Part shown: piece by piece, positions 33,115-46,030 of the stretch
Layout: each line of letters begins with the position of its first letter
Numbering within the stretch: the stretch's first letter is position 1
NCBI GenBank assembly: GCA_027475525.1
Contig: JAMWFC010000054.1
Location: 1,294,468-1,358,467, forward strand
Direction of reading: 5' to 3'
Source of the DNA: Macrolepiota albuminosa
Lineage: Eukaryota; Basidiomycota; Agaricomycetes; Agaricales; Agaricaceae
DNA: 64,000 bases
The notes under the pieces: generated by a model
Told to the model about the DNA's origin: nothing
The model's input: the letters and a program-made list of their open reading frames with translations, nothing else
Database searches by the model: none
Position numbers and translations under genes: made by a program

Positions 33115-34482
33115 TCTCGTGTAACATTTGGGTGAATCAGTCCACTTCTCGAAGTCCGAGAGGGTAATTTGATGAGAGGTAATTCGTCAGCACTACTGAA
33201 GGAGTCATTAACGATGGCGCTCCTTCAGTCAGGAGAAATAACTAGTGAGCCTTCGAGATAGATACGTTGGGATTCAGCGTCAAACAGTCAGTGCACAATC
33301 CTGGACTTGATGGGATGACTCAACCTTACACCAAATAGCAATAAATACCCCACGTTTCCGAGGGCTACGAAGTATGTAGAACGAAGTTCTCCCCTTTCTT
33401 TCATTCTGGCATCATTCCCACCATTTTTGTGGCTGCAGTTGGCGTTACGAGGTGTCATGAGCGTTAGAGCTGCTCTGTAGTGGGACAGGGTGATTACGTC
33501 AGGCTGGATCTCGCCGAGCAAATACTGCCGTTTGGCTTCGCGGTGGTTCGTCGTTTGAGTCAGTACAGTTTTCGGCTTTCCATGCACATTGCTTATAGTT
33601 TTCAGTATTAATAATTTAGAACTCAATATATAATTTTCCTCAACATCTATTTCCCAAAAATATCCTTACTCTCTTTTCTTTTTGAATACATCCTTCAGCC
33701 TGCCCCGTTGCCAAACAAAAGACCCAAATCGCCTCTGATGTTCCCCTACAGTTCCCCAAGTACCCGCATCCCGTACCCGGCCCTCGGTCATTACCCTATA
33801 CACAGTCCTAACACACTTCAGTCTGCGCTCCTTCATCACGACCTTTGCCTTCTCTGAATCCACGCTCACGCTTTTGTACGCCCATTGGCATGAGCGTACT
33901 CAACAGCTCGGGACCAGTCGTGCACTGCACATCTGGCGCACCGCACACCTCTTGTATTGGACATCGGATGGGCAAGGACGAGCCCATCGATCTTGGGAAG
34001 CGACTCCGATGCGGGAATTAGGGCGTGGCAGATCAAGCTGACCTCGCAGGAGAGGTTAAGGATCGAACGAACAATCCACGTCCTCAAGAAATCTGACCCT
34101 CCGGGATCTAGGACTCAAAATATATTTATGCACCCGGTACGTGTTGTGCCTTTCCGCGAAAGCCATAATCATTTATTCGGTCATCTAAGCTTCATTCGAA
34201 TGTGCTCAAACATTTTTATAGTATGTATTTCCCAACTTTACTCGTTCCACGTCTCTCGTCGCCCTTTTGTAGTTGCATTGCTAACGTCTCCGTCTCTTCA
34301 TTATCTCCGCAAGTCTGTCTCCTCTCTTCGGACGGTTCTTCCTGCTCCTTGGTTCTCTTTGGCGTACCGGGGAATTGGTATAATAAATATTTCCACTATC
34401 GTTGTACCTGTGTCCTCTATTTCGGCATAAAAATCGCATATATGCATATTTCATATCGAGTTCCATGGTTGGAATGTAGGGA
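33115..34482. other. Spacer before the copy-B DUF6535-ankyrin gene
   Basis: The first 550 bp are shared only with copy C. The part from about 33690 corresponds to the unknown coding-like segment of copy A (GSDSDAGIRAWQ). No supported gene. Confidence 0.45.
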
Positions 34483-36611
34483 TTATGGTGTCTCTGCATT
34501 CACAGTGTGAGATGTCATCCCATATGGGGCGAGCCGGACAGTCTGGTAATGTTCCAAGTACTCGACAAGTCTGACGTCACCTTTGCTGCGCGCAACCTCA
34601 AGCAATGTCTTCCCGTTAGCATCCTTGACCGTCCTATCCCATCCGCGGTCAAGCAAAAGCGTCACTTTTGTCGGCACGTAGTGTCCCCTATGTACCAATT
34701 CACAGTAGAGTTCATCGTGACTTAATAATTGGGCACAATGATCCAAAAGTACCCCAGCAACATCAGAGTTTACCTGATATAGAATGGCAAAGTCAAGTGC
34801 TGTAGATCCGAAGTGTGATCGCGCAGATATCAGAGCTGGCTCTCGTTCAACCAGGAAATTGACCACATCCAGATTGCCTGCCTCGGCTGCCCAATGCAAA
34901 GCGGTCCGACCAAGAGAATTACGACAAGTAAGGACTATTCCTCGATGCACCAATTCACGAAAGTCTTCTGCATCACCCACATATGCACATGGACGCAAGA
35001 ACTCCATGCTCCAATCACTGCCAGATTGAAATAGGTTGGGACCGCCCAAATCCAGAAGCCACCGAGATAGGACACGATTCCTGTCTTTGAGTGCCTCTTG
35101 ATAAGCAAAAAACAGTGCATTTTCTATCTGTTTTTGCCAATCCTTGAAGCCAGTGGTATCTTCGTCTAGCAGAGTCTTAAGATCAAAGGTAGTCATGAAA
35201 GTTTTAATCAGTCGGCTATGTTTGTTATTTCCGATCTCGTCCTCCATGGAAGATGTCGAATACGTATCTGGCAATCTTGATAAAGAATATTCGACTGCAG
35301 AGAGAAGATGACTATTTCCTGAGCTTGGGTTAAGGTATCTACTCAGAGGACGGGAATACTGTTTTTTAAGTGAAGACCATTCATCAAGCAAGCCACAAGT
35401 CCCCTCAATGACAATTTCTTTGACAAGGCGGTTAGATGAATTGTTGAAGACCCAGTCCAAGGAGTTGTAAGCGAGACTATCGGCACGCCATGGTTGTTCC
35501 AAAACTGCTTCGTGCTCTGCTTTTTTCAGAGGCCGCCTTGGACTCCAATATGGTCGGAACGGTGGTATTCGAAATCCGCGACCGAAGTTCTTAGTGAGCA
35601 TATACCAGAGACGCAAGCAGTACCACCTCGTCATACTAAAAGCGAACTTTAGAAGTCGAGCTAGAGGGAATATCAATGGGATACGGTAGGGACAGGCCAA
35701 ATAAAATGCGGGGAGCACCGAGGATACGAAGTAGAAGAGAAATGTGACAGCAGTGATCCCAGCAACGATTCCACATATTGGACGGGACAACTGCGAGACA
35801 TAGAGTGCTAGTCCGATAAGGAAAACGGCGACTGAGCAATGTAGGATTAATGGGAGAATCTCAATGATTTTGCTGAGTTTCCATTTCTCAAGTCCCTCAA
35901 AGCGGAATTGGCGGATGGAAGGATTAATGGGAGAATCTCAATGATTTTGCTGAGTTTCCATTTCTCAAGTCCCTCAAAGCGGAATTGGCGGATGGAAGCG
36001 CGGGTTTTGGCATCACCAGAAACCGTTGCAGTATAAGCCTGTTCACTGTGTTAGACTACCTAAAAGAGGGCAAAGGAATAACAAACTTGAATCCATTGCT
36101 TGGCTAGAACAGACAGGAGGGCAGTTGATAATGAGAGAGCGAGACTGGTAAAAAAGAATCCATTCACCCATGCATCTGTGGAAGTGTGCGTCCGACTTTG
36201 GGGGCCTAGCGTTGCTGCAGGCACAGCATTGATGCTCGATCCATTTCCGGCGGCTCTCAATAATTGGTTGGTTTCGACGAGGAGAGACACCATAATCTGC
36301 GCGTTGTCTGGTTGGAGTACTTGAGATGTCTGAGCGACAAACGTAGTTACGACTGCCGAGAAGAGTGCAGCCTGTCTTGGAATTAGGAAGATATCCATGA
36401 ATATACGTGCATCAAAACTCACAAAAACAAGGAGACTTTCAAGGATGCTCTGAAAGCCTTCAATCATGTCTGCATCATGACTCCCTGCTTCGTCAAGGTA
36501 TACATACCACACCCGCGCATTTTCTTTCAGTTCTTCTCCTAGTTTGTCAGGATTGTACATCTGTGTGTAATCGTATTTACGACCACCTTGGGAGCTATAG
36601 GGTGAATGCAT
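34483..36611 (-). pseudogene. DUF6535-ankyrin gene, copy B (single frameshift from a 77-bp duplication)
   Basis: Exon 1 (36611-36087) is open and encodes the DUF6535 N-terminus: EELKENARVWYVYLDEAGSH, QTSQVLQPDNAQ, then the membrane segment WVNGFFFTSLALSLSTALLS. A 48-nt intron (36086-36039; donor GTTTGT, acceptor near CAG) leads to exon 2, open to the stop at 34483. The only disabling feature is the 77-bp duplication at 35843-35996, which shifts the frame early in exon 2. With a single unit the frame would be continuous and the protein would resemble copy C. The ankyrin part reads GRTALHWAAEAGNLDVVNFL. If the duplication is an assembly error this is an intact gene. Confidence 0.8.
35843..35996. 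repeat. 77-bp tandem duplication (2 units), shared with copy A
   Basis: Same position as 9604-9757 in copy A. It causes the frameshift in the copy-B DUF6535-ankyrin gene. Confidence 0.95.
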
Positions 36612-37556
36612 ATCATTTCACAACAAATGCACGACAGTACCCAAGTTATGGATGCCCAAGGTCCTAAGGCGCGATGCATGCAAGTATGCCATTGTAGGTA
36701 GGAAAGATGGTTATACGCGGCCGTTCTTCCACGAATCAAAATTGTTGATTGATGATGATTTACTAATCACTTAGTTGGGATATGATAGTATCAAAGAAGG
36801 AAACGAAAGACAAGTAAGGTAGAGGGTCTTCATGTTTTATCATTCCTTTGATTTGTTTGCATTGTCACTGGGTCATCCTGAGATATTCTGAGCAGCGGAA
36901 GAACAGGTAGTGTATGGCTGCCCTCCAGGTCAAGCTATCAAAGCCAATGAAGACGGAGTGATGAGTTCCTTGGTCTCTCCCCAAGGTCACATCTAGTGAT
37001 TGATATGTGCCATGTAATTGTATATCTCCAAACAAGATCTGAAACAGATAAAAACATATGGAAACATACACAAGGTCTAAGAACAACAGTGTCGGAAAAA
37101 TCACTCACTTGCCCCTCTAATTAGAGGTCCAACTGTGTGTGGGAAAATGTCACCAATTGCCATGTGACTTCGGCATCATTGGCATAAATGACCCCCGGCA
37201 ATCACCCAGAGAGTGATGGATGATGATTTCTGTTACAATGTTACAATTATGCTATCTACCTCAACTAATTCATAGCTAAGTACAAATGCCGGCAACCTAC
37301 AATACAGAGCTAAGAAGCAGGCTGATAGGCTGGATGTACAGTACCATGCACAGGGAGCAGTGTTGTTGGTATCAATGTATGTATTTTTGTAGAATAGAAC
37401 TTTCCTTGTATAGATTGTGTGTTAGCATATATAGTAGCAGGTTCATGTTGCAGTAGATCAAAGGTAAGGTTATCTGAGGAAAATTTGACTAGGGTGCTAA
37501 CTCAGGTTGAAAAGTTTTTTAGAATAGAGCAGATGCAGTGTAAAGATAAGATAGGA

Positions 37557-37710
37557 TTGGAAGGATTGGATAGAATAGAATAGAGAGAATAAGATAGGAT
37601 AAGAAGGAAAAATGCAATGTACAAGTTTTTTAGTTGGAAGGATTGGATAGAATAGAATAGAGAGAATAAGATGGGATAAGAAGGAAAAATGCAATGTACA
37701 AGTTTTTTAG
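37557..37710. repeat. 77-bp tandem duplication (2 units, 1 mismatch)
   Basis: Units differ at AAGATAGGATAAG versus AAGATGGGATAAG. Copy A has one unit near 11398. Confidence 0.9.
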
Positions 37711-38170
37711 GATAGAAGGATGCAGTGTAGAAGTAGGATGGAATAAAAAGGGTAGATGAAATGCAAAAATAGGATAAAAAAGATGGATACAAGATAAAGG
37801 CAGAGTAGAAAGAATATATGCAGTATAAAAGTAGGATAGAAAGAGTAGATATAGTATAACAATAAGGTAGAAAGAATAAATGTACAGATATTTGTTCTGG
37901 ACAAACACTCTGGCTTAAATAGTATACAGTTGGACAAATAACTCTAACTTAAGCAGTACACACATGGACTTTTGGATTATTTGTTCTAGACAAATGGCTG
38001 TGACTCTCACAGTACATACTGAGACTTTTTAATTATTTGTCCTGAACAAATGGCTCTGACTTAAGCAGTACACACTTGAATTCTTGGATTATTTATCTTG
38101 GACAAATGGCTGTGACTCTCATAGTACACACTTGGACACTTGGATCATTTGTCCTGGACAAATAGTTCTG
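37711..38170. repeat. 31-bp and 56-bp degenerate minisatellites, copy B
   Basis: Counterparts of the arrays at 11470-12060. Copy B has fewer 31-bp units and lacks the extra 77-bp duplication in the 56-bp array. Confidence 0.7.
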
Positions 38171-39648
38171 AATTTTATTGTTTCTACTACAGTTTTCCAG
38201 CAATCTTTGTTTTTTTTGGGCTTTAGTGCATTCTGAACAGAAAAAAAACTGTATTATTAAATATATATGATAAAATAATACTTTCAGATTCTCATATCTA
38301 ATAGCTGTTTTTTTTATACTAAATTGCACTCCTAACATTTAGCTGTTGTAATGACAATCATGTTATGGACTTTTCTGGCATCTCCAGAGACATTCTAAGA
38401 TGTCAAAATATATATGCCACCTTTTGTTGTCATTGTCATATTTGGATCTATCTCTGGCTAGCAACATCTCCATGCATATCTTCAATTTGGTGTTTGCCAG
38501 GATCAAAGTCCTACTAACAAATATCCTTTCCATGCTATAGTTATTAAAGTCCACATTTCATAGCTACACAAGTTTTAAATGCAACTCTTTGCATATTTCT
38601 TAAGTGTTTTCCACTCTACATTAATGCCTGTTTCTTAACAAACAGCTACATGTTATTTTTTGTATTTAATTTATCTAAAATCTCCACATTCCTACTGGTG
38701 TGTATAGAAAGAGTCTCTACCATTGCTATTAGATATCTATGATAATGTGGGTCTTGGGCTATTTTTTAAGCCCAAACAGGGACAATTTGTAAATAAATAT
38801 GCAGGATAAAAACAAAAAACAGTATTTTGAAAGTAAAGCTCTGCTACATGAAAACAGTAGAAAAAAGCAAGTAATGATTTTTATAGACCTGAGGGCACAA
38901 GAAAATTTCTCTGAGGCTTGCTAACAGACAATAAGAGTATCTAGACAGATATCATGCTTTATGCATGGAAAAAAAATTAAATATCAAATATCTCACATTC
39001 CTTGCATTTTGCTTATATGTATAACTATGTTAATTGTGCTAGTTTTCCATGATTTAGAGAAAAGACCTTCTTAGAAAGTATCAGCATTTACCATATTTTC
39101 TTGAAGCCAGTTCTAAACATTCATCTTAACTTTTATGCAAGGTGCTCAAAGGTTTTTTTTTTGTAAATCCCTGTTTATTAGTAAGTTGAAATGTGTCACA
39201 CAAATGCTTACTTGAAGTTTATTTTTAAGAAAGGAGTTGATATTCAAATAATGATACAAGTTCTATGAATACATATTTAATAACCTTTGTATATATATAA
39301 AAGATAACTAGCAATTTAATCTACATGAATGTCAAAGAAGCTATGAACAGCTTTATAATATAGTTATATAAAGTGTTTAACAGACTTAATAAATGCCTTG
39401 ACACCAGCAGCTTGTTCTTCCATCTTTGATAAAGGTATGTTAATTGGATGCCACAGCTGACTTCCCTGGTCCATTTCTCTCTCTTTTACATTAACCTATG
39501 AGCTATATGAGTCTTACACCTCTATGCAGGATATGTATCATTATTGACCCATTTTTTATACTCTTCACATTGTTTTCTCAATCAATTCATGTTTACTTAG
39601 TTTATTAGTGGCATAAGAATATAAGTTTGAGGATTCTGAAAACAAATG

Positions 39649-39802
39649 AGAAAGCAAAATAAATAGTTTTATAAATATGCACTTATCTGTATTTACTTGC
39701 CTGATTAATAGTATAAGGATGTAACAGAAAGCAAAATAAATAGTTTTATAAATATGCACTTATCTGTATTTACTTGCCTGATTAATAGTATAAGGATGTA
39801 AC
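39649..39802. repeat. 77-bp tandem duplication (2 units), shared with copy A
   Basis: Counterpart of 13623-13776. Confidence 0.95.
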
Positions 39803-40244
39803 TGCAAAGATTCTGAAAACAAATGAGAAAGCAAAAAAAATAATTATATAAATATGTACTTGTTTATATTTACTTGAATAGTTAGTGGCATAAAAATGTA
39901 AGTTTAAGTAGAAAGTAAATTGATTTAAGAGAATGTGAGATAAAAAGGCTTCACTTTTCTGAGCACATGTGAGAGAAGATAATCTTATATTGCTCTATCA
40001 ATAGAGCCTTTATCAACTTGGGCAGCTAGAAACATCTAGCCTAGTGCACCAATATAAAAAATGTGTCAGGCTATAGAGGATCACTATACAATGACTGTGA
40101 AAGCCTAAATCTATTGATTAAAAACTGTATTTTAGCAACTATGGCCTTGTCTATGAAGCCTGTTATGCTGTATTTTGCTTTGAGCTTCTCAATTGTTATA
40201 GAAAACCAGAAATTTAAAAAACCATCAAGCAAAACAGGCCTTTT

Positions 40245-40398
40245 AAAGCAAAAACAGAAAACATCAATTATCTGAATATGCTAGAAGAAGACAATGCTAT
40301 ATGAGTTAAACAATACTTTACAAAGCAAAAACAGAAAACATCAATTATCTGAATATGCTAGAAGAAGACAATGCTATATGAGTTAAACAATACTTTAT
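40245..40398. repeat. 77-bp tandem duplication (2 units)
   Basis: Units begin AAAGCAAAAACAGAAAACAT. They agree except at the junction base. Copy A has one unit near 14887. Confidence 0.93.
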
Positions 40399-40859
40399 CT
40401 GCATTTTTAACATCTATAGCATAAAATTTATCATCATTTTCTTTCATGTCCTCCAAATCCTTGTCTCTGACTTCTCTATCCTCATACAGAACAATATATT
40501 GCTGTAGTAGCAACCTGTAATAGGCAATGGTTTTGAGATTGGCATTGCTTGCCTTATTTATTAGAAAAGCAGAGTCTATAAGCTGTCAAGCTGTGGAGCC
40601 ATTTTCAGAACAAGTGTGCAGACTATTGACTAGTCATATACAGACTGCTGTCAATGTTAGTGCTTGCACATGAACACTAAAGTTCAAAGATCCAGCAATT
40701 TGCAGAAAGAGAAAACCTGACTAGCTCTTATGAGATAGTACATGTGGAATGATTTAACAAGTTGTCAGTCAGGGATCTTTATGCACCAGATAAAATTACA
40801 AACCACTATGACTTTTGAAAAAATTTGCACAGACAATATTAAATTTGGTCTGCTTTGAA

Positions 40860-41013
40860 CTTCAAAAACATGATTCTGACAAATTCTAAGGAAACACAAA
40901 TTTCAGCATAAGTGTTGCATTTATTTTGTATTCTTGCTTCAAAAACATGATTCTGACAAATTCTAAGGAAACACAAATTTCAGCATAAGTGTTGCATTTA
41001 TTTTGTATTCTTG
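40860..41013. repeat. 77-bp tandem duplication (2 units)
   Basis: Units begin CTTCAAAAACATGATTCTGA. Copy A has one unit near 15421. Confidence 0.95.
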
Positions 41014-41680
41014 CTTTGTTAAAAATAATATATAGACCAGAGATCATAGCAGTTGAATGCTGCAGTCCCATAGCCTCTTTAGTAGTTATATACTTAGCAT
41101 GGTGATAGCCATTGCTGAGGCATGTTACAGCTTTGTCACAGCTTTGTCTGTTGTATACATATAGAAGTATTTTACTTCCAACAGGCCTTGTGCACAAGGA
41201 CTAGGAACAACACAAAGTCACTGAGAGCAGTAAAGTGACTTGAGTAATCACAAGTATACTTTGAGGAATTTAACAATGTGATCTTCTCAGCATTGTAATT
41301 ATCAGAACTAGATGCTAGTGTTCTGCTATTGTCTATTAGAGGCACTCACCCATAATATTGCTAATCTCTATTGTCATATCTATATACCAATGACAAATAA
41401 TGAAAGCATCTATTACAGAGATGTGAAAGTTCAATAAAAATTTCTTCAGGTAATAATCAACAAACAGAATGTTCAGAATTTCAGTGGTACATTATTGTTT
41501 TGTACTACAAATAGTGTGCAGAATGAAGAATGTTGCAAATATTGAACAATCCTTAAAAAAGAGACCACTGTCTATTATACAACAGCAAATGTTGATTACA
41601 AGCTGAAAAACAATTTCATTTGGTATGATCTTTGTAGCCTACTATAAGAAGTTTTTGCTCTAATAGCCTTTGTCTTGCAT

Positions 41681-42575
41681 TGATACGATGCTGTACCAGA
41701 AGTCAAAATAAACATTTAATCATAAGGCTGAAAACTGTAAGCCTCCTGGTAGCAGTCTCAACAAATTATATCTCCAAAAACACCCCAATAAATACACAGA
41801 CAGTACAGAACAAAGGGCAGGGACCAGCTCAAGCTATCCACTCAACAATAGTCCAACCACTGTAATGGGGAGGGGAAGCATGGGAGCTGGCAGAAGTGAC
41901 GAAATGGGATCAATTTGTGATGATCTAGATCAAGATCAGATCTGACAATGCCCGATTTGACATGACTGAAAGGGGAAAGGAAAAGAAGCATGGAGGGATG
42001 TCAAAAGAAGCATGGAATGCAGGGAAGCGCTAAAAGAGGAAAGAAGGATCTATGAATGGGATCGTGCTAAATGGAGCTGAAGCAAATGGGGAAGTGGCAA
42101 TCAGAGACATCCAGAGGAATGGTGGAACTGGTGGCACCGAAACATGCCTCCCAAAAGGGAAATTGGACTATCAAATATGTTCTGGAGGCTGGGGAGTTGA
42201 CAACAAAAGAGTCATGTGTAGATGGTGGTCTGTGCACCAGAAAAACAGTATAAATAGCCCAAGTTTAGTAGAGAATAGACAGGCATTTGATAGGCAAAGG
42301 CTCAGTGGTTCCCAGGGAGTGAATCACCTAGGCTAGAGTTTATTGAACCTCTTCTTGGAAGTCTATTGGAAAACAAAGGCTCGGCAGTTCCCAGGGAGTG
42401 AACTGCTTAGGCTGGAGTTGACTGAGAACCTTCTACTGCCCACCAGAGTATTTAATATTCTGTGAAGCACCTCATTACCTCAAGCAATCAGCAAGCAACA
42501 GTGTGGATTAGAGGGAACTTTCTGAGTTACCAATAAGCCCCAGAACTACAGTAATACTTGCCACCAAGTACTACA
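41681..42575. repeat. Solo LTR (895 bp), only in copy B
   Basis: Copy A reads TTGCATGTTGCT continuously (near 16165). Copy B has 895 extra bases starting TGATACGATGC and ending AGTACTACA, flanked by the 4-bp direct repeat GCAT (41677-41680 and 42576-42579). A TATA box (CAGTATAAATAG, 42246) lies in the right half, as in LTR promoters. Internal diverged repeats share GGCTC and CCCAGGGAGTGAA (42297-42420). It is less AT-rich and less CpG-depleted than its surroundings, consistent with a younger insertion. The superfamily is not determined. Confidence 0.8.
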
Positions 42576-43094
42576 GCATGTTGCTGACTACTCAGAAGCT
42601 ATATGCTTTCTAAGTAATTTAACAATTGCAGGATAAAATCTATAATTATACCAAATTCTATGCTTGCATTTTGACAAGCAATATGGCTAGCAGCTTATAG
42701 CATATTCAAGTAACTAGAGAGGGAAAAAAATATAAAGATAGTGGTGAGGCCCAAACCTCTCAAATTTAAAATTGGGAATTTTGTGCAACTCAACATCTAC
42801 ATTAATCTGGATGACAGATGAGTAGTATGGTAGTGTATAAGCAAAGAAATATTTACATTATTATAGAAAACTGGATACATGATATGTACATTTGATTTCA
42901 GCATAAAAGTAGAATAAAAAACAATAAAAACAAATATATTTGTAACAGCCATGATATTTTCAGCAAGTTCTAGAAGAAAATTGTAGTTGCAGGTGATTTT
43001 AAGAGGATATTTATTATTAATTGCATTTTGAAAATAGTCTAGAAAGGCTTAGGACAGTTGGCCATTGTTGATAACAAATTTGCTATTAAGAAGA

Positions 43095-43248
43095 AAGCAA
43101 ATGAAAGCTTCATTTGTATTTTTGATATTGTTAGTCTAGATTTTATAGGCCTGACTATTGAAGTCCTGCACAAGCAAATGAAAGCTTCATTTGTATTTTT
43201 GATATTGTTAGTCTAGATTTTATAGGCCTGACTATTGAAGTCCTGCAC
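43095..43248. repeat. 77-bp tandem duplication (2 units)
   Basis: Units begin AAGCAAATGAAAGCTTCATT. Copy A has one unit near 16693. Confidence 0.95.
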
Positions 43249-44354
43249 ATTCATGCAAAACAAGAAGAAAGTTGTTGTATATATAACTTGATAAACTGAG
43301 ATTATTATGTTCTATGATCTTGAAAAAAAACACTGTAAAAGTATAATGAGTGCAAATTTAGCATTAGAGTGAACACTTTCTTCCCTTTATATAATTTATT
43401 ATTTAATATATCTGTTCATGTACTTTCCAAGTCTGAATTAATCTCTAACAGGCCACATGATATTTATTGTCTTACATTATACTAATAACAAGATTAAAAA
43501 TAGTAAATTAAATTATATATTGAATAGTATCTATTACAATAGTTGGAATTGTCTATACATTGACATCTGAAAACAATACAATAAAGCTGTCAATATAGAT
43601 GAGGAACAGAGAAAATATGGTATATGATATTGCACAGGCTATAAATTAATATTTGATTAAAAAAAAGCAGTTAAAGAATTAAAGCAGAGACAACAAAGCC
43701 AAGACCAGCAATTAATTAATGTGACATGCATAAAAAAATGTATGAGAACAGCAAATAAAAGACTAGACAGGCAAACTAGAGATCTGTCATAGCAGTGATA
43801 GCTTCCAAACATAGTATAGTATAATAAATAGTTCAAGGCCTCAAAGTTATAAAAAGTTCTGAAACTTAACAATATTCATGCCAAGGACTAATTTCCAGCA
43901 GACCACAACTCTTAGTATCAAAAAGAAAAAGTCCAGAATTGCAAAAAACTTGTTCAGTGTAGTTTTATTTATAGTTGTTACAGAGGTTGCACATAGAGAT
44001 ATTGTAACAAAGACAATATTAAGGAGTTATTCATCAGTAGATCACCTATCAAAGGCCTTGAGAAGAAAGAAGACAAAGATATTGTACCAAAGACTTAATT
44101 CACAGCAGACTACCTGTTAAAATGCCTTGGAACAATATTATGTCAATAACTTGTTATTAGCAGATTACCTATAAATGGTCAAGAAAGTCCAGGACTGCAG
44201 AGAACTCAGTTACTGCAGTCTTAATGAGTTTTTCTGCAGCTCTATTTGTTGTAGTTGGAGGTAGCCACATAGAGATACATTAGTGTCAAATTTACAAGCC
44301 CAGTTTCTCACAACCTAGTCAGTCTGAAAATCTTGTGACTCAGTCTTGTGCATA

Positions 44355-46030
44355 CACTGGCTCAAAAAACTGCCTCAATGTTTGGCCTTTTTGGAAAGAT
44401 TTACATAGTATGCAACAATTACCTAGGCAAAAAAATTATAAAAAATCACATGCAATACAACTGCATCCTGGCTTTATAATAATGTATAGATCATGTGATT
44501 TGAATAAGAACTTGCTGATTAATATATCGAACAAAATATTCAGTTATTGAGGCAGTTATTTTGACTCACTTTAATTTTTTTTAATATTTTTTCAATATTT
44601 TTCAGCAGTAGAAGATGGAAACACCTTGTAAAAAATATAAACAATGTCATGTGACCTCATTTGTACTAATTTCATATATTCAACTTCAATCAGTCATCTT
44701 ATTGACATTCTACTACTATCATGTGATCTATTTCTGCTGCCAATTGCTCTTCTGTTGCTTCTCTTCTCAATAAAGGGTATTTTCAGCATCAAATCCAAGT
44801 AAAAACTGGCCTGAAAAAGGGCCCTGTAGGAAGAATCGGCAAAGAACTGAAGAGCAACAAAGAGAATTATCCTAGAAGTTGTTCTTCCAATCTTATAGCA
44901 TGTAATAAACAGTCTATTATTTGTCAAATTACTACTGGGAAGCTGGATAATGCTGTTTAAGCTACATAGTTTATTAATTCTGTTATCAGTCTATTATTTG
45001 TCAAATTACTACTGGGAAGCTGGATAATGCTGTTTAAGCTACATAGTTTATTAATTCTGTTATCTCTAGTTCTGTAAATCCTCAGATAGTCAGAAATGTA
45101 TTGAAGAAGGCAAGTTTTTGCTCAGCAACAAAGAAGAAAGTTCTCATGTTCAAGGCTGTTCATTATGCAAACTGGCTCAAGTTTGCTCAGTATCATGAGA
45201 ACTGGACAGTGGAGGATTGGAAGAGAATTTTGTAGAGTGATGAGATAAAGATTAATTAGATTGAATCAGATAGGAAGATATATGTATAGAAAATTCCAGG
45301 AGAACCACTATCTGACCACACCACTATACCAACTGTCAAGCATGGAGGAGGAAATAATTTAATGGTATGAGGTGGCATGAGTTGGAATGGAGTACTGAAG
45401 TTCAGGAGAAGATAGATGCTGCACAGTATTGTGAGATTTTAGATGAGAAAGTGGTGAAAAGCTTTGAAAAGTTGGAAATGGAGAAGGAAGGACAATATTT
45501 TCAGCAGGACAACAACTCAAAACACATCTCAAATGAGCAACAACTTAGTTGTCTGATAATAACATCATTGTGATATTCTGGCCTGCCCAATCCTCTGACT
45601 TCAATCCCATTGAACACCTCTGGATTTACATCAAGCACAAACTTTTGGAGTATGAGGTACCCCTTAAAGGAGTGCATGAGTTGTGAGAGAGAGTGGTCAA
45701 GAAGTAGAATGAAATACCACTAGAGGTATGCCAAAGCCTCATAGAGAGCATGCTTAAAAGGATCAAAGCAGTTATATAGGCAAATGGAGGCCATACCAAG
45801 TACTAGATATGAAAATTAGAGTATCAAACAACTGCTTCAATGATTGTATATTTTGTTTGATTTATTAATCAGCAGGTTCTTGTCCAAATGACATGATCTA
45901 GATATTATTATGAAGCCAGGATGCAAATGTATATCATGTGATTTTCTATATTTTTTGCTTAGATAATCATTGCACACCATGTGAATCTTTTCAAAAAGGC
46001 CAAACATTGGGACAGTTTTTTGAGCCAGTG
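44355..46030 (+). mobile_element. Tc1/mariner element, copy B, without the Ngaro insertion
   Basis: 1,676 bp between inverted ends CACTGGCTCAAAAAACTG and CAGTTTTTTGAGCCAGTG, each bordered by TA (44353-44354, 46031-46032). It carries the same decayed plus-strand transposase as copy A: WTVEDWKRIL, QQDNNSKH, WPAQSSDFNPIEHLW. The catalytic DDE/D signature region is recognisable only as fragments. The 77-bp duplication at 44910-45063 lies within it and doubles the site that is occupied by Ngaro in copy A. Confidence 0.9.
44910..45063. repeat. 77-bp tandem duplication (2 units) at the Ngaro empty site
   Basis: Both units include CTACATAGTTTATTAATTCT, the unoccupied form of the Ngaro insertion site. 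Confidence 0.95.

Larger units (their letters stand above)
38171..44354. other. AT-rich, CpG-poor decayed repeat block, copy B
   Basis: Aligns with 12061-17951 of copy A. It contains the minus-strand coding-like relic (about 40380-41250), lacks 667 bp found in A (13978-14644), and carries an extra 895-bp solo LTR. Several CG sites of copy A are TG or CA here, for example ACGGTT at 15091 versus ATGGTT near 40527. Confidence 0.65.

Noticed and set aside
42295..42420. Tandem repeat in the solo LTR as a further member of the 77-bp set
   Set aside because: The spacing is 79 bp and the units are diverged, so it is an ordinary old repeat within the element.
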